A stretch of DNA of 64,000 bases. Source: Phytophthora colocasiae (taxonomy: Eukaryota; Oomycota; Peronosporomycetes; Peronosporales; Peronosporaceae). The notes under the pieces were generated by a model that saw nothing but the letters and a program-made list of their open reading frames with translations, did not search any database and was not told the DNA's origin. Where the stretch lies: assembly GCA_018806915.1 (NCBI GenBank), contig JAGKQI010000105.1:2232001-2296000 (forward strand), written 5' to 3'. Positions 40,098-49,497 of this stretch are shown here, piece by piece; position 1 is the stretch's first letter, and each line of letters opens with the position of its first letter. A program made the position numbers and the translations under genes.

Positions 40098-41498
40098 TTA
40101 CACGATCTGAGCAGGCACATCATTGCTGTCATCAACCTCTTCATCGTTAGCCGATGTTTCCGCTTCATGAGCAGTCTGACGGTGCCAGGCGTTGACTAGT
40201 TCCAGCTTGCGAGCCGTCTCCGCTGACATTGCCTTATCCTCGTCACCATCGAGAGTTGCGACATCCTCCTGTTCATCGGAATCCGAGTCAGCAGTATCAT
40301 CACTGCTGCTTTCAAGAAGCCCTTCCTTAGCCAAGTCGTCCAATTCAATCGGTTCAGCTGCAGCAGTAGGGACTGGCGATGACTTGGAGAAACAGTTCTT
40401 CATATTCACCCAGTTGAGGCCAATACCCAGGAAAGACAAGCCCAGACCCACAGTCTGTTCCAACGACAACACGTGGCCGAAAAGGACTACTGAGAGCACA
40501 ATACTGAGCACTTTACGGCACGTTCCGATGATGGCCGTAGTCAGAGCACCAAACTTGCTGATCGTGAAGAAAATAAAAGCCTGACCGAAGGCACCAGTCA
40601 GACTGAGCATCATCAGGTTGGGCAGGGACGGGATGACGTACTCGAGGAACACTGGTACTTCTCCATTCACGACCATTCCAACCGCAGAGAAGAGGGCCTT
40701 GTAGATGTTCACGTAGTACATGAGGTCAAATGCCCCAATGTGGTAGGCCTCCATGAACTTATCCTCCAACGCGCCAGTAGCACCGTCGAAGATTAGCGAT
40801 AGAACCAACAGGGAAAAGCCCAACACCATATTCGGCGTACGTTCCTGTTCCGGGAGACTGTTGTGGTTGTCGTCGTGCTGCACAGATCGGTGCTGCTTCT
40901 CATGAGCTGTGCCCAGCAGAAACACGGCCACACCAATCGACAACACGATCACCGAAACGTACTTCTTGAAGGCGTACTTCTTGCCAAGTAATACACCCAT
41001 GATCATCACTGGAATAGACTTGCACGACTTGCCCAGGATACGCGTGATGTATGTCACATAACGTAGAGCTACCATCGACGCAATAGTCGACCCGAAAGCC
41101 AACGCTCCAACGATGGCCAGGAAGCTCTGGGGCATCGTAGACGGCTTCTCCTTTCTCGCACGACTCAGTCCAATAGCCACAATCGAATTAAAGACGCAGA
41201 ACACGAACGTCATGGACAATTCACCCAGTACACGGTGCGTTGTGATCTTCTCAAGCACTACACCATTGAGCGTGAAGGAGATCATGATGCCAATGCAGCA
41301 ATAGGCCAACAACCAGATGCTGGTCTTGCTAGCTGCCGTAGCTTCTTGCTCCGAGAGCTGATTCACCTCAGCCAGACCGCTATTGCGCATATCCACGACC
41401 GTAACAGGCTGACGCTTGGGTTCCTGCAGTGTGGCCTTATCGTCCAGCGCCACCTCGGCGTAATGCACGCGAGAGGAATCCTCGATACTGCACACCAT
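40098..41498 (-). CDS. Nucleotide-sugar transporter, SLC35B/UAA family
   Basis: This single-exon protein has 466 residues and about ten membrane helices between residues 60 and 375 (for example WLLAYCCIGIMISFTLNGVV, GLSLLGI-type VGLGLSFLGIGLNWVNMKN). Internal motifs RILGKSCKSIPVMIMGVLLG and DGATGALEDKFMEAYHIGAF match the UAA family (UDP-galactose / UDP-xylose / PAPS carriers), including the K-S-x-x-P-V-M signature and the second-half D-G-x-T/x-x-x-x-Q/E-D motif. It probably moves a nucleotide sugar or ATP/ADP-linked donor into the ER or Golgi; the substrate cannot be set from sequence. The C-terminal 90 residues are an acidic cytosolic tail (SSSDDTADSDSDEQEDVATL), longer than is typical for the family. 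Confidence 0.9.
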   Translation of the reverse strand: MVCSIEDSSRVHYAEVALDDKATLQEPKRQPVTVVDMRNSGLAEVNQLSEQEATAASKTSIWLLAYCCIGIMISFTLNGVVLEKITTHRVLGELSMTFVFCVFNSIVAIGLSRARKEKPSTMPQSFLAIVGALAFGSTIASMVALRYVTYITRILGKSCKSIPVMIMGVLLGKKYAFKKYVSVIVLSIGVAVFLLGTAHEKQHRSVQHDDNHNSLPEQERTPNMVLGFSLLVLSLIFDGATGALEDKFMEAYHIGAFDLMYYVNIYKALFSAVGMVVNGEVPVFLEYVIPSLPNLMMLSLTGAFGQAFIFFTISKFGALTTAIIGTCRKVLSIVLSVVLFGHVLSLEQTVGLGLSFLGIGLNWVNMKNCFSKSSPVPTAAAEPIELDDLAKEGLLESSSDDTADSDSDEQEDVATLDGDEDKAMSAETARKLELVNAWHRQTAHEAETSANDEEVDDSNDVPAQIV

Positions 41499-42550
41499 CG
41501 GAATTATGTGGCTGTAAGTCCGTTAAGCTCCTAAACGCCGCAGTCGCTTCAGCAACGTCGAGAGATTCCACTTGTGTTGACTGTGGAGGTCCAGCGGGTC
41601 GCGGGCGTTAGATGCAGAGCGAACGCCTGGCAACGCCTGGCAGCTCGGGCGGATGCTTTACCGGCGGAGACGTTGGTCGAGTGCTGCGTTGCGTTGATGC
41701 GCACGGTGATTGGTGGTTGGGATTGGCCAATGGATGGCGCGAAACGCTTTAATCCGCCAATAAAAGTCGCTAATGTGAACAGCGAAGGAAGACACAGAGG
41801 AAGTGACCGCCAGACGGAATGACGGTGATGCGATTGCGATGGATTCATGCTGAGGTGATGGCTGGCGAGGACTGAGTCACGGAATGTATACATGTAGTTG
41901 CAGTGCAACGCCGGTAGGGATACCCGTTTTTTTCTGCATGTAGAAGGTTTTTTAAAGCTACAGTAGTAGACTCCTGAAGGTGTTGGCATTGTCAACTTGA
42001 CGAGCAGCAAGAAGAAAGCTGCGACTCATGCTTTGGAGTTTTGTATTGTCGTGCCACAGAAATGACTCGTAGGTACGGGAATTTACCAGTGGGAAATATG
42101 CCGATGTCAGGACAATATGGTCTCGTGTTTTAGTATGAACAACTTGCACTGGCAAGACTTGCTGATGTTGTCATTGCTGATGGTGCAACACTGCATGTAG
42201 GAACGTTAGTCCGAATCTGTGGAGGATGCACGTGCCCGAGGTACATGTAGTGGTGCAGGCCTCAGCAATAAGTTGCTGTCAGCTAAAGCTGACCGTCTCA
42301 CCAGTCGAAATTCGACGCGAATGGCAACGTTAAAGTGGATGACCCAGGTTCATTCACATCTCAGTGCATCCGGCACTACCCCGGTAGCATATAGACACAC
42401 TCCAACTACGGAAGGCAGTTGCAAGTCGGAACACGTAGGATCCCATGTTCGAGTGGAGTGGTTGCAGAACTATTCGTGGGTCCTGCCGCTGGGTCACCTA
42501 GTGCTCATTCATTAGAAAAGAACCCCACCAGCATCCGCAACGCTGCAAGC
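41499..42550. other. Intergenic region
   Basis: About 1 kb lies between the divergent transporter and SPAG6 genes. TACATGTA occurs at 41889-41896 and 42242-42249. The SPAG6 frame extends upstream to 42419 without homology. Other frames overlap one another and look non-coding. Confidence 0.5.
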
Positions 42551-44080
42551 ATGGCGTCGACATCTGTGCTCCAGCACTTCGAGGTGTATCAAAAAGCGCG
42601 CGTCACCTTCGTTCAAGCTGTGGCGGAAGCTGCAACTCGCCCGCAGAACATCGAAGTCATGCAGAACGCCGGAGTGATGCAACTATTGCGTCCTTTGCTG
42701 CTGGATAACGTCCCCAGCATCCAGCAATCCGCAGCGTTGGCTCTTGGTCGCCTTGCCAACTACAGTGACGATCTGGCTGAAGCCGTCGTAGGCAACGAAA
42801 TCCTACCGCAGCTCGTGTATTCACTCTCGGAGCAGAATCGGTTCTACAAGAAAGCTGCTGCGTTCGTGCTGCGTGCTGTGGCCAAACACTCTCCAGAGTT
42901 AGCGCAAGCTGTGGTTGACTCGGGTGCTCTTGAATCACTGGTCCCGTGCTTGGAAGAGTTCGATCCGACAGTGAAAGAAGCAGCAGCGTGGGCAATTGGA
43001 TACATCGCCCAACATACCGGTGAGCTCGCACAACACGTAGTGGACGCTGGTGCTGTACCATTGCTTGTGCTCTGCATTCAGGAGCCAGAGGTGGCACTCA
43101 AGCGCGTGGCTGCATCTGCACTAAGTGACATCGCCAAACATTCACCCGAGCTAGCTCAAGCTGTGGTAGATCCCGGCACTGTGGCCTACTTGGCACCTTT
43201 AATTCAACATCCGGACGCCAAGTTGAAGCGCCAGGTGTGCAGTTGTTTGGCGCAGGTTTCCAAACACTCCGTCGATTTGGCTGAAATCGTCGTAGAAGCT
43301 GAAATCTTCCCGAACATCCTGTATAACCTCAAGGATATCGACCATACCGTCCGGAAGAATGCTGCTACCTGCATCCGTGAGATTGCGAAACACACACCAG
43401 AGCTCTCGAAGTTGATCGTGAATGCCGGCGGTGCATCGGCACTGGTTGACTATGTAGCGGAGGCATCGGGGAACAACAAGCTCCCCGGGATCATGGCCAT
43501 CGGCTACATTTCAGCGTTCTCAGAGACATTAGCTCTAGCAGTGATCACTTCCAAGGGCATCACCCCCGTCAAGAGTGCGTTGATTTCTGAACCGGAAGAT
43601 CACATCAAAGCTGCGAGTGCCTGGACGTTGGGTCAGATCGGACGTCACACACCGGATCATTCCCGTGCAGTGGCTGAAGCAGACGTTCTTCGCCATCTTC
43701 TCGCCTGTATGGTCCACCCGAATAGCTCGGACGATCTAAGGATCAAGTCTAAGCGCGCTCTGAAGAGTATCCTAGCCAAGTGCACACATCTACAGGCTCT
43801 CCAGCCATTGCTGCGTGACGCCCCAGTCAAAGTGCAGAAGTACATCCTCAAACAGTTCGCGCAGATGTTACCACATGATCTGGATGCTCGACGATCGTTT
43901 GTACAAAACGGCGGACTGGAGCTGCTGCAACAGCTAAGCGAAGCCGCCGGTGGGAAGCTCACGGAGTACATTCTCGAGATTAACAACTGTTATCCGCCGG
44001 AGATCGTAGAATACTACTCGCCGCACTACTCTAAGACGCTTCTTGACAAGTTGGACGACTACCAGCCTCAAGTGCGGTAA
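42551..44080 (+). CDS. SPAG6: SPAG6/PF16 armadillo protein of the flagellar central apparatus
   Basis: PF16/SPAG6 stabilises the C1 microtubule of motile 9+2 flagella. This single-exon gene encodes 509 residues from ATG 42551, equal to human SPAG6 (509). The protein is a continuous armadillo array with near-identical repeat turns: IEVMQNAGVMQLLRPLLLDN, VLRAVAKHSPELAQAVVDSG, AIGYIAQHTGELAQHVVDAG, ALSDIAKHSPELAQAVVDPG. It closes with the family-specific YPPEIVEYYSPHYS. I chose the ATG because MASTSVLQHFEVYQKAR is the conserved start. Its presence implies flagellated zoospores, as expected of an oomycete. Confidence 0.96.
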   Translation: MASTSVLQHFEVYQKARVTFVQAVAEAATRPQNIEVMQNAGVMQLLRPLLLDNVPSIQQSAALALGRLANYSDDLAEAVVGNEILPQLVYSLSEQNRFYKKAAAFVLRAVAKHSPELAQAVVDSGALESLVPCLEEFDPTVKEAAAWAIGYIAQHTGELAQHVVDAGAVPLLVLCIQEPEVALKRVAASALSDIAKHSPELAQAVVDPGTVAYLAPLIQHPDAKLKRQVCSCLAQVSKHSVDLAEIVVEAEIFPNILYNLKDIDHTVRKNAATCIREIAKHTPELSKLIVNAGGASALVDYVAEASGNNKLPGIMAIGYISAFSETLALAVITSKGITPVKSALISEPEDHIKAASAWTLGQIGRHTPDHSRAVAEADVLRHLLACMVHPNSSDDLRIKSKRALKSILAKCTHLQALQPLLRDAPVKVQKYILKQFAQMLPHDLDARRSFVQNGGLELLQQLSEAAGGKLTEYILEINNCYPPEIVEYYSPHYSKTLLDKLDDYQPQVR

Positions 44081-44651
44081 AGCTACGGCCACCACAACAG
44101 ACACTTAGCTTTGCTTCATTAAATCTCAAACCGATGTATTCCGGTTGATCTTCGCCTTGTGAAACGTTCTTGGGTTTGTATCCTTCGACCAGGCTTTCAG
44201 CTGCAAGGTGGAGACTCAGCCGCAGTTGAACGCAGCAGTTTTCAAGATGGATCGCCTTGAAAATCGTAGATGAGTTAGTGTCGTGTTCATAAGATGGCCC
44301 TTTGGATTCACCAAGTTGTCAGAGTGTGGTGCTGTCTGTCTGACTATCCAAGTGGGATCCTGAATCAGTGTCTTGTCACAAGACTTGTGTGCTTGTATTA
44401 CCTGCTGAGTTCGTTTATGCCATCTCGGTGACAGCTAGCCACTAGCTGCTAGTCTAGCAAGCTTTCCTTAACATCAACATGAATTTCGTGCGGAAACTCC
44501 ATCATTATCCATACCGGTAGTTGTCTCACAATCTTACAAATGCCTGTCTGGAAGGCATGTTCACCTGAAGCGTTATCCTGCAAAGACCCAAGGTCATTTC
44601 GGATTTTGCCTTATCAAGAAGAAGCAATTGTCAACTGGTTGACTTGAAACT
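44081..44651. other. Intergenic region
   Basis: No coding exon or repeat is evident in this 571-bp gap between two plus-strand genes. Confidence 0.5.
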
Positions 44652-45812
44652 ATGGCAAACCAGTACGAGGCAAACCAAGTAAGCACTCCTGCAAGTACAC
44701 ACTCTGAGTATCATGACGAGACGGCTCTGCGTATGGATGTCACGCCATCTACAGAGGACAAGAAGGAGGACGAAGACATTCCACTGGACAAACGTGGTCG
44801 TCCGATGGTCAAGTTCTTTCGGTGGCGAATGAGCCGCAGAAAGCGCATTGGCATCATCATCGGGTTGATTTTGCTCTTCCTCCTTGTTGCTTTGCTTCTC
44901 TTGTTCCTGGCTATCATACCCGCCATCATCCGCCACTACATGGACAAGGTTGTCCTTACCATCAACTACATGGACGTTCTCAATATTCCGAACGACAAAG
45001 ACATCGACGTAACCTTCAGTGTGAACTTGCAGTACGACGTTCCTGTTTCAGCCACCACTGACGAGGTGACGGCCTCGTTGATCTACCAGGACGTCGTGTT
45101 CGGAACTGCTACAGTTGAAGGCCAGAGGATCAAGTCGGGTAAGCAGAACTACAACTTGACCATGAATACAACCATGGAGATCTCCGATATCGACGCATTT
45201 AACGCCATGGCCGAGGCGATGATGCAGGATGAGACTGTTCCCATGACCTTCTCGGCTGAGATTGATGCTCATGCTTGGGGTCTATCGTTCAATAATCTGG
45301 AATTTGAGCGCACACTGTTGCTCGTGGGCTTCAACAACTTCCAGGAGCTGGACATCGAAGTACAACAGATTGACTTGTGGGGGTGCAGTGACGGTGTGTA
45401 CGATATGGACGTGAACGCATCTGTCAACAACCCGTCGGCCATGGGACTACAGGGTATTGGAGCACTCAACATGAGCGTCTACTACAATAGCAGTTACTTG
45501 GGCTACGCGTACTCCGAGAAACCCGAACTTGGAATGCCTCGAGGCGAAAGTAATCAGTCGTTCCGTGTAGTCATGTCGGAAGACTCACCAGCTCTTGAAG
45601 GGGTCATCACGGGCTTTTTGAGCGGTGGCGCTATCGACGTGGAAGTTCGTGGAGATAACCCGTACGCGACTGAGTACGTGCAGTTCAAGGAGGCCATGAG
45701 CAAGGTCAACATGACTGTGACGTACGACGATGGACTCGACAAGGTTACCTTTAACACCTCGTGTGTATCCAGCTTCCTGTCTGTATTGGGCTACTCAGCT
45801 TTAGCAGCATAA
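44652..45812 (+). CDS. Single-pass membrane protein, DUF3712/LEA-2-like (paralogue 4)
   Basis: This single-exon protein has 386 residues. It starts MANQYEANQVSTPASTHSEY and has RPMVKFFRWRMSRRKR directly before the membrane helix (IGIIIGLILLFLLVALLLLF). The outer domain shows VVLTINYMDVLNIPNDKDID, DLWGCSDGVYDMDVNASVNN and EKPELGMPRGESNQSFRVVM, and ends TFNTSCVSSFLSVLGYSALA. It is the sister of paralogue 3. The strictly kept cysteines (WGC and NTSC) suggest one disulphide in the outer domain. The function is unknown. Confidence 0.82.
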   Translation: MANQYEANQVSTPASTHSEYHDETALRMDVTPSTEDKKEDEDIPLDKRGRPMVKFFRWRMSRRKRIGIIIGLILLFLLVALLLLFLAIIPAIIRHYMDKVVLTINYMDVLNIPNDKDIDVTFSVNLQYDVPVSATTDEVTASLIYQDVVFGTATVEGQRIKSGKQNYNLTMNTTMEISDIDAFNAMAEAMMQDETVPMTFSAEIDAHAWGLSFNNLEFERTLLLVGFNNFQELDIEVQQIDLWGCSDGVYDMDVNASVNNPSAMGLQGIGALNMSVYYNSSYLGYAYSEKPELGMPRGESNQSFRVVMSEDSPALEGVITGFLSGGAIDVEVRGDNPYATEYVQFKEAMSKVNMTVTYDDGLDKVTFNTSCVSSFLSVLGYSALAA

Positions 45813-45975
45813 TACAAACTTCTTCTTTAATACACGTTCACTTGCACTGCAAAGCAAACACAGTTAGGCGCGCGATGTCCAGGGATGAACGATGGAGATT
45901 CCTCGCACTTTAGTCTTTGAATCTCTCCGGTTGTCAAGCAAATCCTGGTGGTGCAATCGCTTTTCACTTGCTCAA

Positions 45976-46371
45976 ATGGGTGTAGCAGACGAACGGCAGC
46001 AGCTCCTTTTAGTTGTCTGCAGCACTGATTCCTGTTACGATTCGGCGTGGAAACCTGCATCCGTTCCATCGCCTCGAAAATGGAGCCTTGCGGATTGGTG
46101 TTCCACCCAGTTTACTGTCACCTGAGGTGTTGGGGTTGTTAACACAGTACACAGGAATCGGTTTCGTGAGTGGAGTGTTACCCGCTGTGATCTACCCACT
46201 GCTTCAAGGCTATCTCAACACTGAAGGAACCACCGTCGTGTGAGCTGATGCGGCCTGTTACTAGCTTTGGCATGGTCAGCGACTGTGAATCTCTTGAGTA
46301 CGAACCCTCATACCAAGTGTTGGCTCATGACTGGAGGTTGTGCGTCAAAGAAGCCACATCACGCAGATTAG
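45976..46371 (+). pseudogene. Folate-biopterin transporter relic, internally deleted
   Basis: From ATG 45976 the sequence starts MGVADERQQLLL, like the FBT gene at 51207 (MGASEENQQLVL). A frameshift near 46040 is followed by PPSLLSPEVLGLLTQYTGIG and AVIYPLLQGYLNTEGTTVV, the first membrane region. At 46240 it meets TGA and jumps to the last helix of the family (LLALAWSATVNLLSTNP, then CWLMTGGCAS) with a stop at 46369. About 1.4 kb of transporter sequence is missing between. It is closer to the 49498 gene than to the 54097 gene. It cannot make a transporter. Confidence 0.88.
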
Positions 46372-46411
46372 AGTGTTTGTTAAATATAAAATATGCATAA
46401 GGATCGGTCAT

Positions 46412-46636
46412 TTATTGCTGTTCATGAGGAATTTGACTGCCTTGTTGACTTGCGAGTAGCTCCAGAAATTGCTGCGGGACAGGGATACCACGCTTCTCCA
46501 ACAGTTTACACTTGGCCAGCAGCTTCTCCCGCATCTCATTGACCTCTGTATCCATCTCTCGGCATTCCAGCAGCAGCGACAGGTTCGTCTCCATGAGTTT
46601 AGCGTTGTCACTCCGCATCGATCGCGTATCGGTCAT
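46412..46636 (-). CDS. Small coiled-coil protein
   Basis: This 74-residue frame starts at ATG 46636 (MTDTRSMRSDNAKLMETNLS) and continues as an uninterrupted amphipathic helix (EVNEMREKLLAKCKLLEKRG) to PVPQQFLELLASQQGSQIPH. The frame stays open upstream to 46738, but that part is AT-rich and a CACAG acceptor just before the ATG hints at an upstream exon. It is divergent from mitochondrial bL9. I do not recognise the family; a small adaptor subunit of a larger complex is possible. Confidence 0.5.
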   Translation of the reverse strand: MTDTRSMRSDNAKLMETNLSLLLECREMDTEVNEMREKLLAKCKLLEKRGIPVPQQFLELLASQQGSQIPHEQQ

Positions 46637-46759
46637 CTTCAACTGTGACCAAAAAAATAAAGACCAGATCAGATTTTGTGATATTCTGATTCTGTCGTGT
46701 AATTGGTTGAAATTTGACCAGCGCTTTTTGTGGCTCATAACTACAGGGAGCTCTCCAAG

Positions 46760-47500
46760 ATGCTGCGCTCTACGACGAAGCTTGTGTCAGCGCTGCAGCG
46801 ACCGCAGGGCATCAAGCCGATGCTGGTGCGCTCCTTCGCGTACGTACATTTCATATTTCTAAACGCCTTGAAATTTGCATGGAAATCCGTTAACAAATGC
46901 CCTTAAAACTTACCTTGCTGTAAACCTGTGGCTGACAGACACCGTGTGGACATGGTACTCAAGCAGGACGTGCCCAACCTTGGATTCCGTGGTGACGAAG
47001 TGTCCGTGAAGGCAGGATATGCTCGTAACTACCTGTACCCGGAGAAACTGGCCGTGTATGCTACTGAAAAGAACGTGAAGGCGTTCAAGGTGGACAAGGA
47101 GTTGGTGGACGAGTCGGTGCTTGAGAAGGAGCACGAACTGGAGTACATCATCCACCGCCTCAGTAACGTCGAGGTGGAGTTCAAGCGCCACACATCGGCC
47201 AAGACGGATATCAAGCTGCACAGTGAGGTGAACGCACAGAACATTTCGGACATGTTGGAGAAGCAGCACGGTCTGATTGTTGGCGTGGCTCGCATTGGCC
47301 TCACGACACCCATTAAGACGTTGGGCGAGCACACGGTCAAGGTCCGCGTGGACGACGCGATCGAGGAGGAGTACGCTGCTGGTGCTGTGGTGTCGGCCCC
47401 CGAAGGCGTGGACGAGACGGAGGGCGAGGACAAGAAGGAGAAGACGGGCCCGTCCAAGAAGAAGTGGGTGAGCCTTGCCATTGACATCCAGAGACGGTAG
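46760..47500 (+). CDS. MRPL9: Mitochondrial ribosomal protein bL9
   Basis: Exons 46760-46839 and 46939-47500 join through a split Ala codon to 213 residues. A basic, hydroxylated mitochondrial presequence (MLRSTTKLVSALQRPQGIKP) precedes the L9 N-domain: HRVDMVLKQDVPNLGFRGDE then VSVKAGYARNYLYPEKLAVY, the diagnostic L9 motif. A connecting helix and the C-domain with GLTTPIKTLGEHTVKVRVDD follow, then an acidic/Lys tail. It belongs to the large subunit of the mitoribosome. Confidence 0.93.
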
Positions 47501-47749
47501 ATTGATTTAGGCGCTCTTGACCGAAAGCAGAATAGCTTAAGGATGAAGAGCAGGGAGAGATCAGGCTAGAGGAAAAGTGACGTGAATGTAGCTTGGCATC
47601 TGGCTGAGAAAGAAGATCGGATATAGAGGACCCCTGCTACTTGAGAGCATCTTCGAGAGATCTAGTTGTCCCTAGTTTAGTAGTTCTATGCTTCTTGTCA
47701 GTCTTGGCGCCACCAAACGCTCGACTTTCATCACTTGGCGCCAATTCCA

Positions 47750-48512
47750 ATGTCGGACAAGATGGTGATGATTCTCATAATCAAAAATTTACCACAGGAG
47801 AAGATGACGGTTCGCACTGCGCGCTCAAAGACGAAGAAGCCCCCAGCAAAGACAGGGCAAAAGCGCAAACCTGCTATCACGATGAAGAGCAAGGCTAAGC
47901 CCATCCAGCACATCCTGTGGCGCGGCAAGCAGATTACTGAGTTTGAATCGCGAGTGTACGAGCTCATTTCGACGGTGTGATCATTTTCTACAGCTTTTCA
48001 TTCAATGGAGATTACGTCTGACTTCTACATGTATTACAGATTCCTGCAGGCAAGGTGAGCACCTACGGAGGTGTGGCACAGGCACTTCACTCTGGACCAC
48101 GATGCGTTGGGCAGGCCTTACGTGTATGTATGAGTAGACTTGTACGATAGTTGAAGCAAGCGAATTAACTTGTGCACTGCCTTTTGATAACCGCAGAAGA
48201 ATCCATTTGCACCCGAGGTGCCCTGCCATCGTGTTGTGGCGGCTACACTTGATATTGGAGGCTTTCAAGGTACTGTACGTTTAACGAAGGCAAATGAGGT
48301 GGTTGGCAAGGAGCTGAACGTGAAGTTTTTAGGTGCTACTGGAGAAGACTCGCCTTGTATCCAGAAGAAGCGGACGCTGCTGGCGAAGGAAGGAGTTCGC
48401 TTTACAAAGGAACACAAGGTACTGCTCTGCCATCCCACAGCATAGCATTGTTGCGTTTTCTAATGGTTTGTACGTCTAGATCGATGCTACATGCCTGCAT
48501 GAGTTCGATTAG
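47750..48512 (+). CDS. MGMT: O6-alkylguanine-DNA alkyltransferase-type protein
   Basis: Exons 47750-47974, 48040-48123, 48197-48418 and 48480-48512 give 187 residues. The start may instead be ATG 47804, after an ACCACAG acceptor-like site. After a Lys-rich leader (RTARSKTKKPPAKTGQKRKP) comes the alkyltransferase DNA-binding domain: ITEFESRVYELIST, GKVSTYGGVAQALHSGPRCV, GQALRKNPFAPEVPCHRVVA. The PCHRV motif keeps the acceptor cysteine (about residue 113), so self-alkylating repair of O6-alkylguanine is plausible. The N-terminal ribonuclease-like domain of classical MGMT is absent and a C-terminal extension (VVGKELNVKFLGATGEDSPC) is present. The last exon is only 33 bp; without it the frame ends at 48445. 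Confidence 0.88.
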
Positions 48513-48547
48513 GTTGTCCAACTAGCAATGAGTTTTATTCAGGAAAT

Positions 48548-49429
48548 CTAAAGCTTATCATTTGGCTGCAAGTATCTCCACTGTCCGACAGGCAGCGAGC
48601 CGAGTTTCACGCCACCAATACGTACACGCTTGAGAGCCATCACACGCAGTCCAACGTGCTCGCACATGCGGCGAATGTGTCGGTTCTTGCCTTCGGTAAG
48701 GATAACCCGTAGCTGGTTCGCATTCAGCACCTCTACCGACTTGGCTCGATACGTGATACCTTCGTCCGAAGTCACACCTGCACGCAGGACTTCAATTTTC
48801 CTTCGGATGCTATCTGTCAATGGGTCCAAATTGAGATCGACACGCACGAGATATTCCTTCTCGATGCCGCTCTTAGGGTCCAACAACTTCTTCGCAACAG
48901 TTCCATCCTGAGTAAATAGCAGCAATCCCGTCGAGTTGACATCTAGACGGCCACAAACTGCCATCTTCCATAACGCCACAGGCTCAATATCCTGTCGAGG
49001 CTTGACCCTACTCTGTTCCTGGAACTCATTCTCGAACGTGAGCAAACGGACAGCAGGCGTCTTGTTTGGCTCCGGTTGGGAAGAAACGTAGCCCAAGGGC
49101 TTGTTTAACACCAGCGTGACCTTCTTGCTCTGATGTCTCTGAGCTCGAAAGTCCAGTCGGACGTCACTATCTGCAGGAACTTTACACCAATCCGCCTGTA
49201 CGCGTTCGCTATTGACCAATACATCACCCGCTTGGATGTACGCTTCCGCTTCACGACGAGAACAAAGGCCCTTCTGCGCCATCAGCTTCGCCAAACGAAC
49301 TAGGTCTTTGCCATTATCTTGAGAAGAGCTAGGTGAATTATCGGAGCTGTTAACGGTCTGTAGCAGCGACACGGAGCCGTGCACTCGGCGCGTCAATGCA
49401 GGTCGAAGCGTCGAGATGGCACGAAGCAT
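48548..49429 (-). CDS. Pseudouridine synthase, RluB/RsuA type, organellar
   Basis: This enzyme isomerises uridine to pseudouridine in rRNA. This single-exon protein has 293 residues from ATG 49429, chosen because MLRAISTLRPALTRRVHGSV is a typical mitochondrial presequence; the open frame runs further back without homology. An S4 RNA-binding domain (LMAQKGLCSRREAEAYIQAG, DVLVN) is followed by the synthase core with LVLNKPLGYVSSQ, the catalytic-Asp motif CGRLDVNSTGLLLFTQDG and EGKNRHIRRMCEHVGLRV. It probably modifies mitochondrial large-subunit rRNA. Only 68 bp separate its ATG from the stop of the upstream FBT gene on the same strand. Confidence 0.93.
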   Translation of the reverse strand: MLRAISTLRPALTRRVHGSVSLLQTVNSSDNSPSSSQDNGKDLVRLAKLMAQKGLCSRREAEAYIQAGDVLVNSERVQADWCKVPADSDVRLDFRAQRHQSKKVTLVLNKPLGYVSSQPEPNKTPAVRLLTFENEFQEQSRVKPRQDIEPVALWKMAVCGRLDVNSTGLLLFTQDGTVAKKLLDPKSGIEKEYLVRVDLNLDPLTDSIRRKIEVLRAGVTSDEGITYRAKSVEVLNANQLRVILTEGKNRHIRRMCEHVGLRVMALKRVRIGGVKLGSLPVGQWRYLQPNDKL

Positions 49430-49497
49430 GTCCACTCGAAAATGCAATAATTGCAAAAAATGTGATTGGATAGAAATGGGTATTAGATATTGACCAA

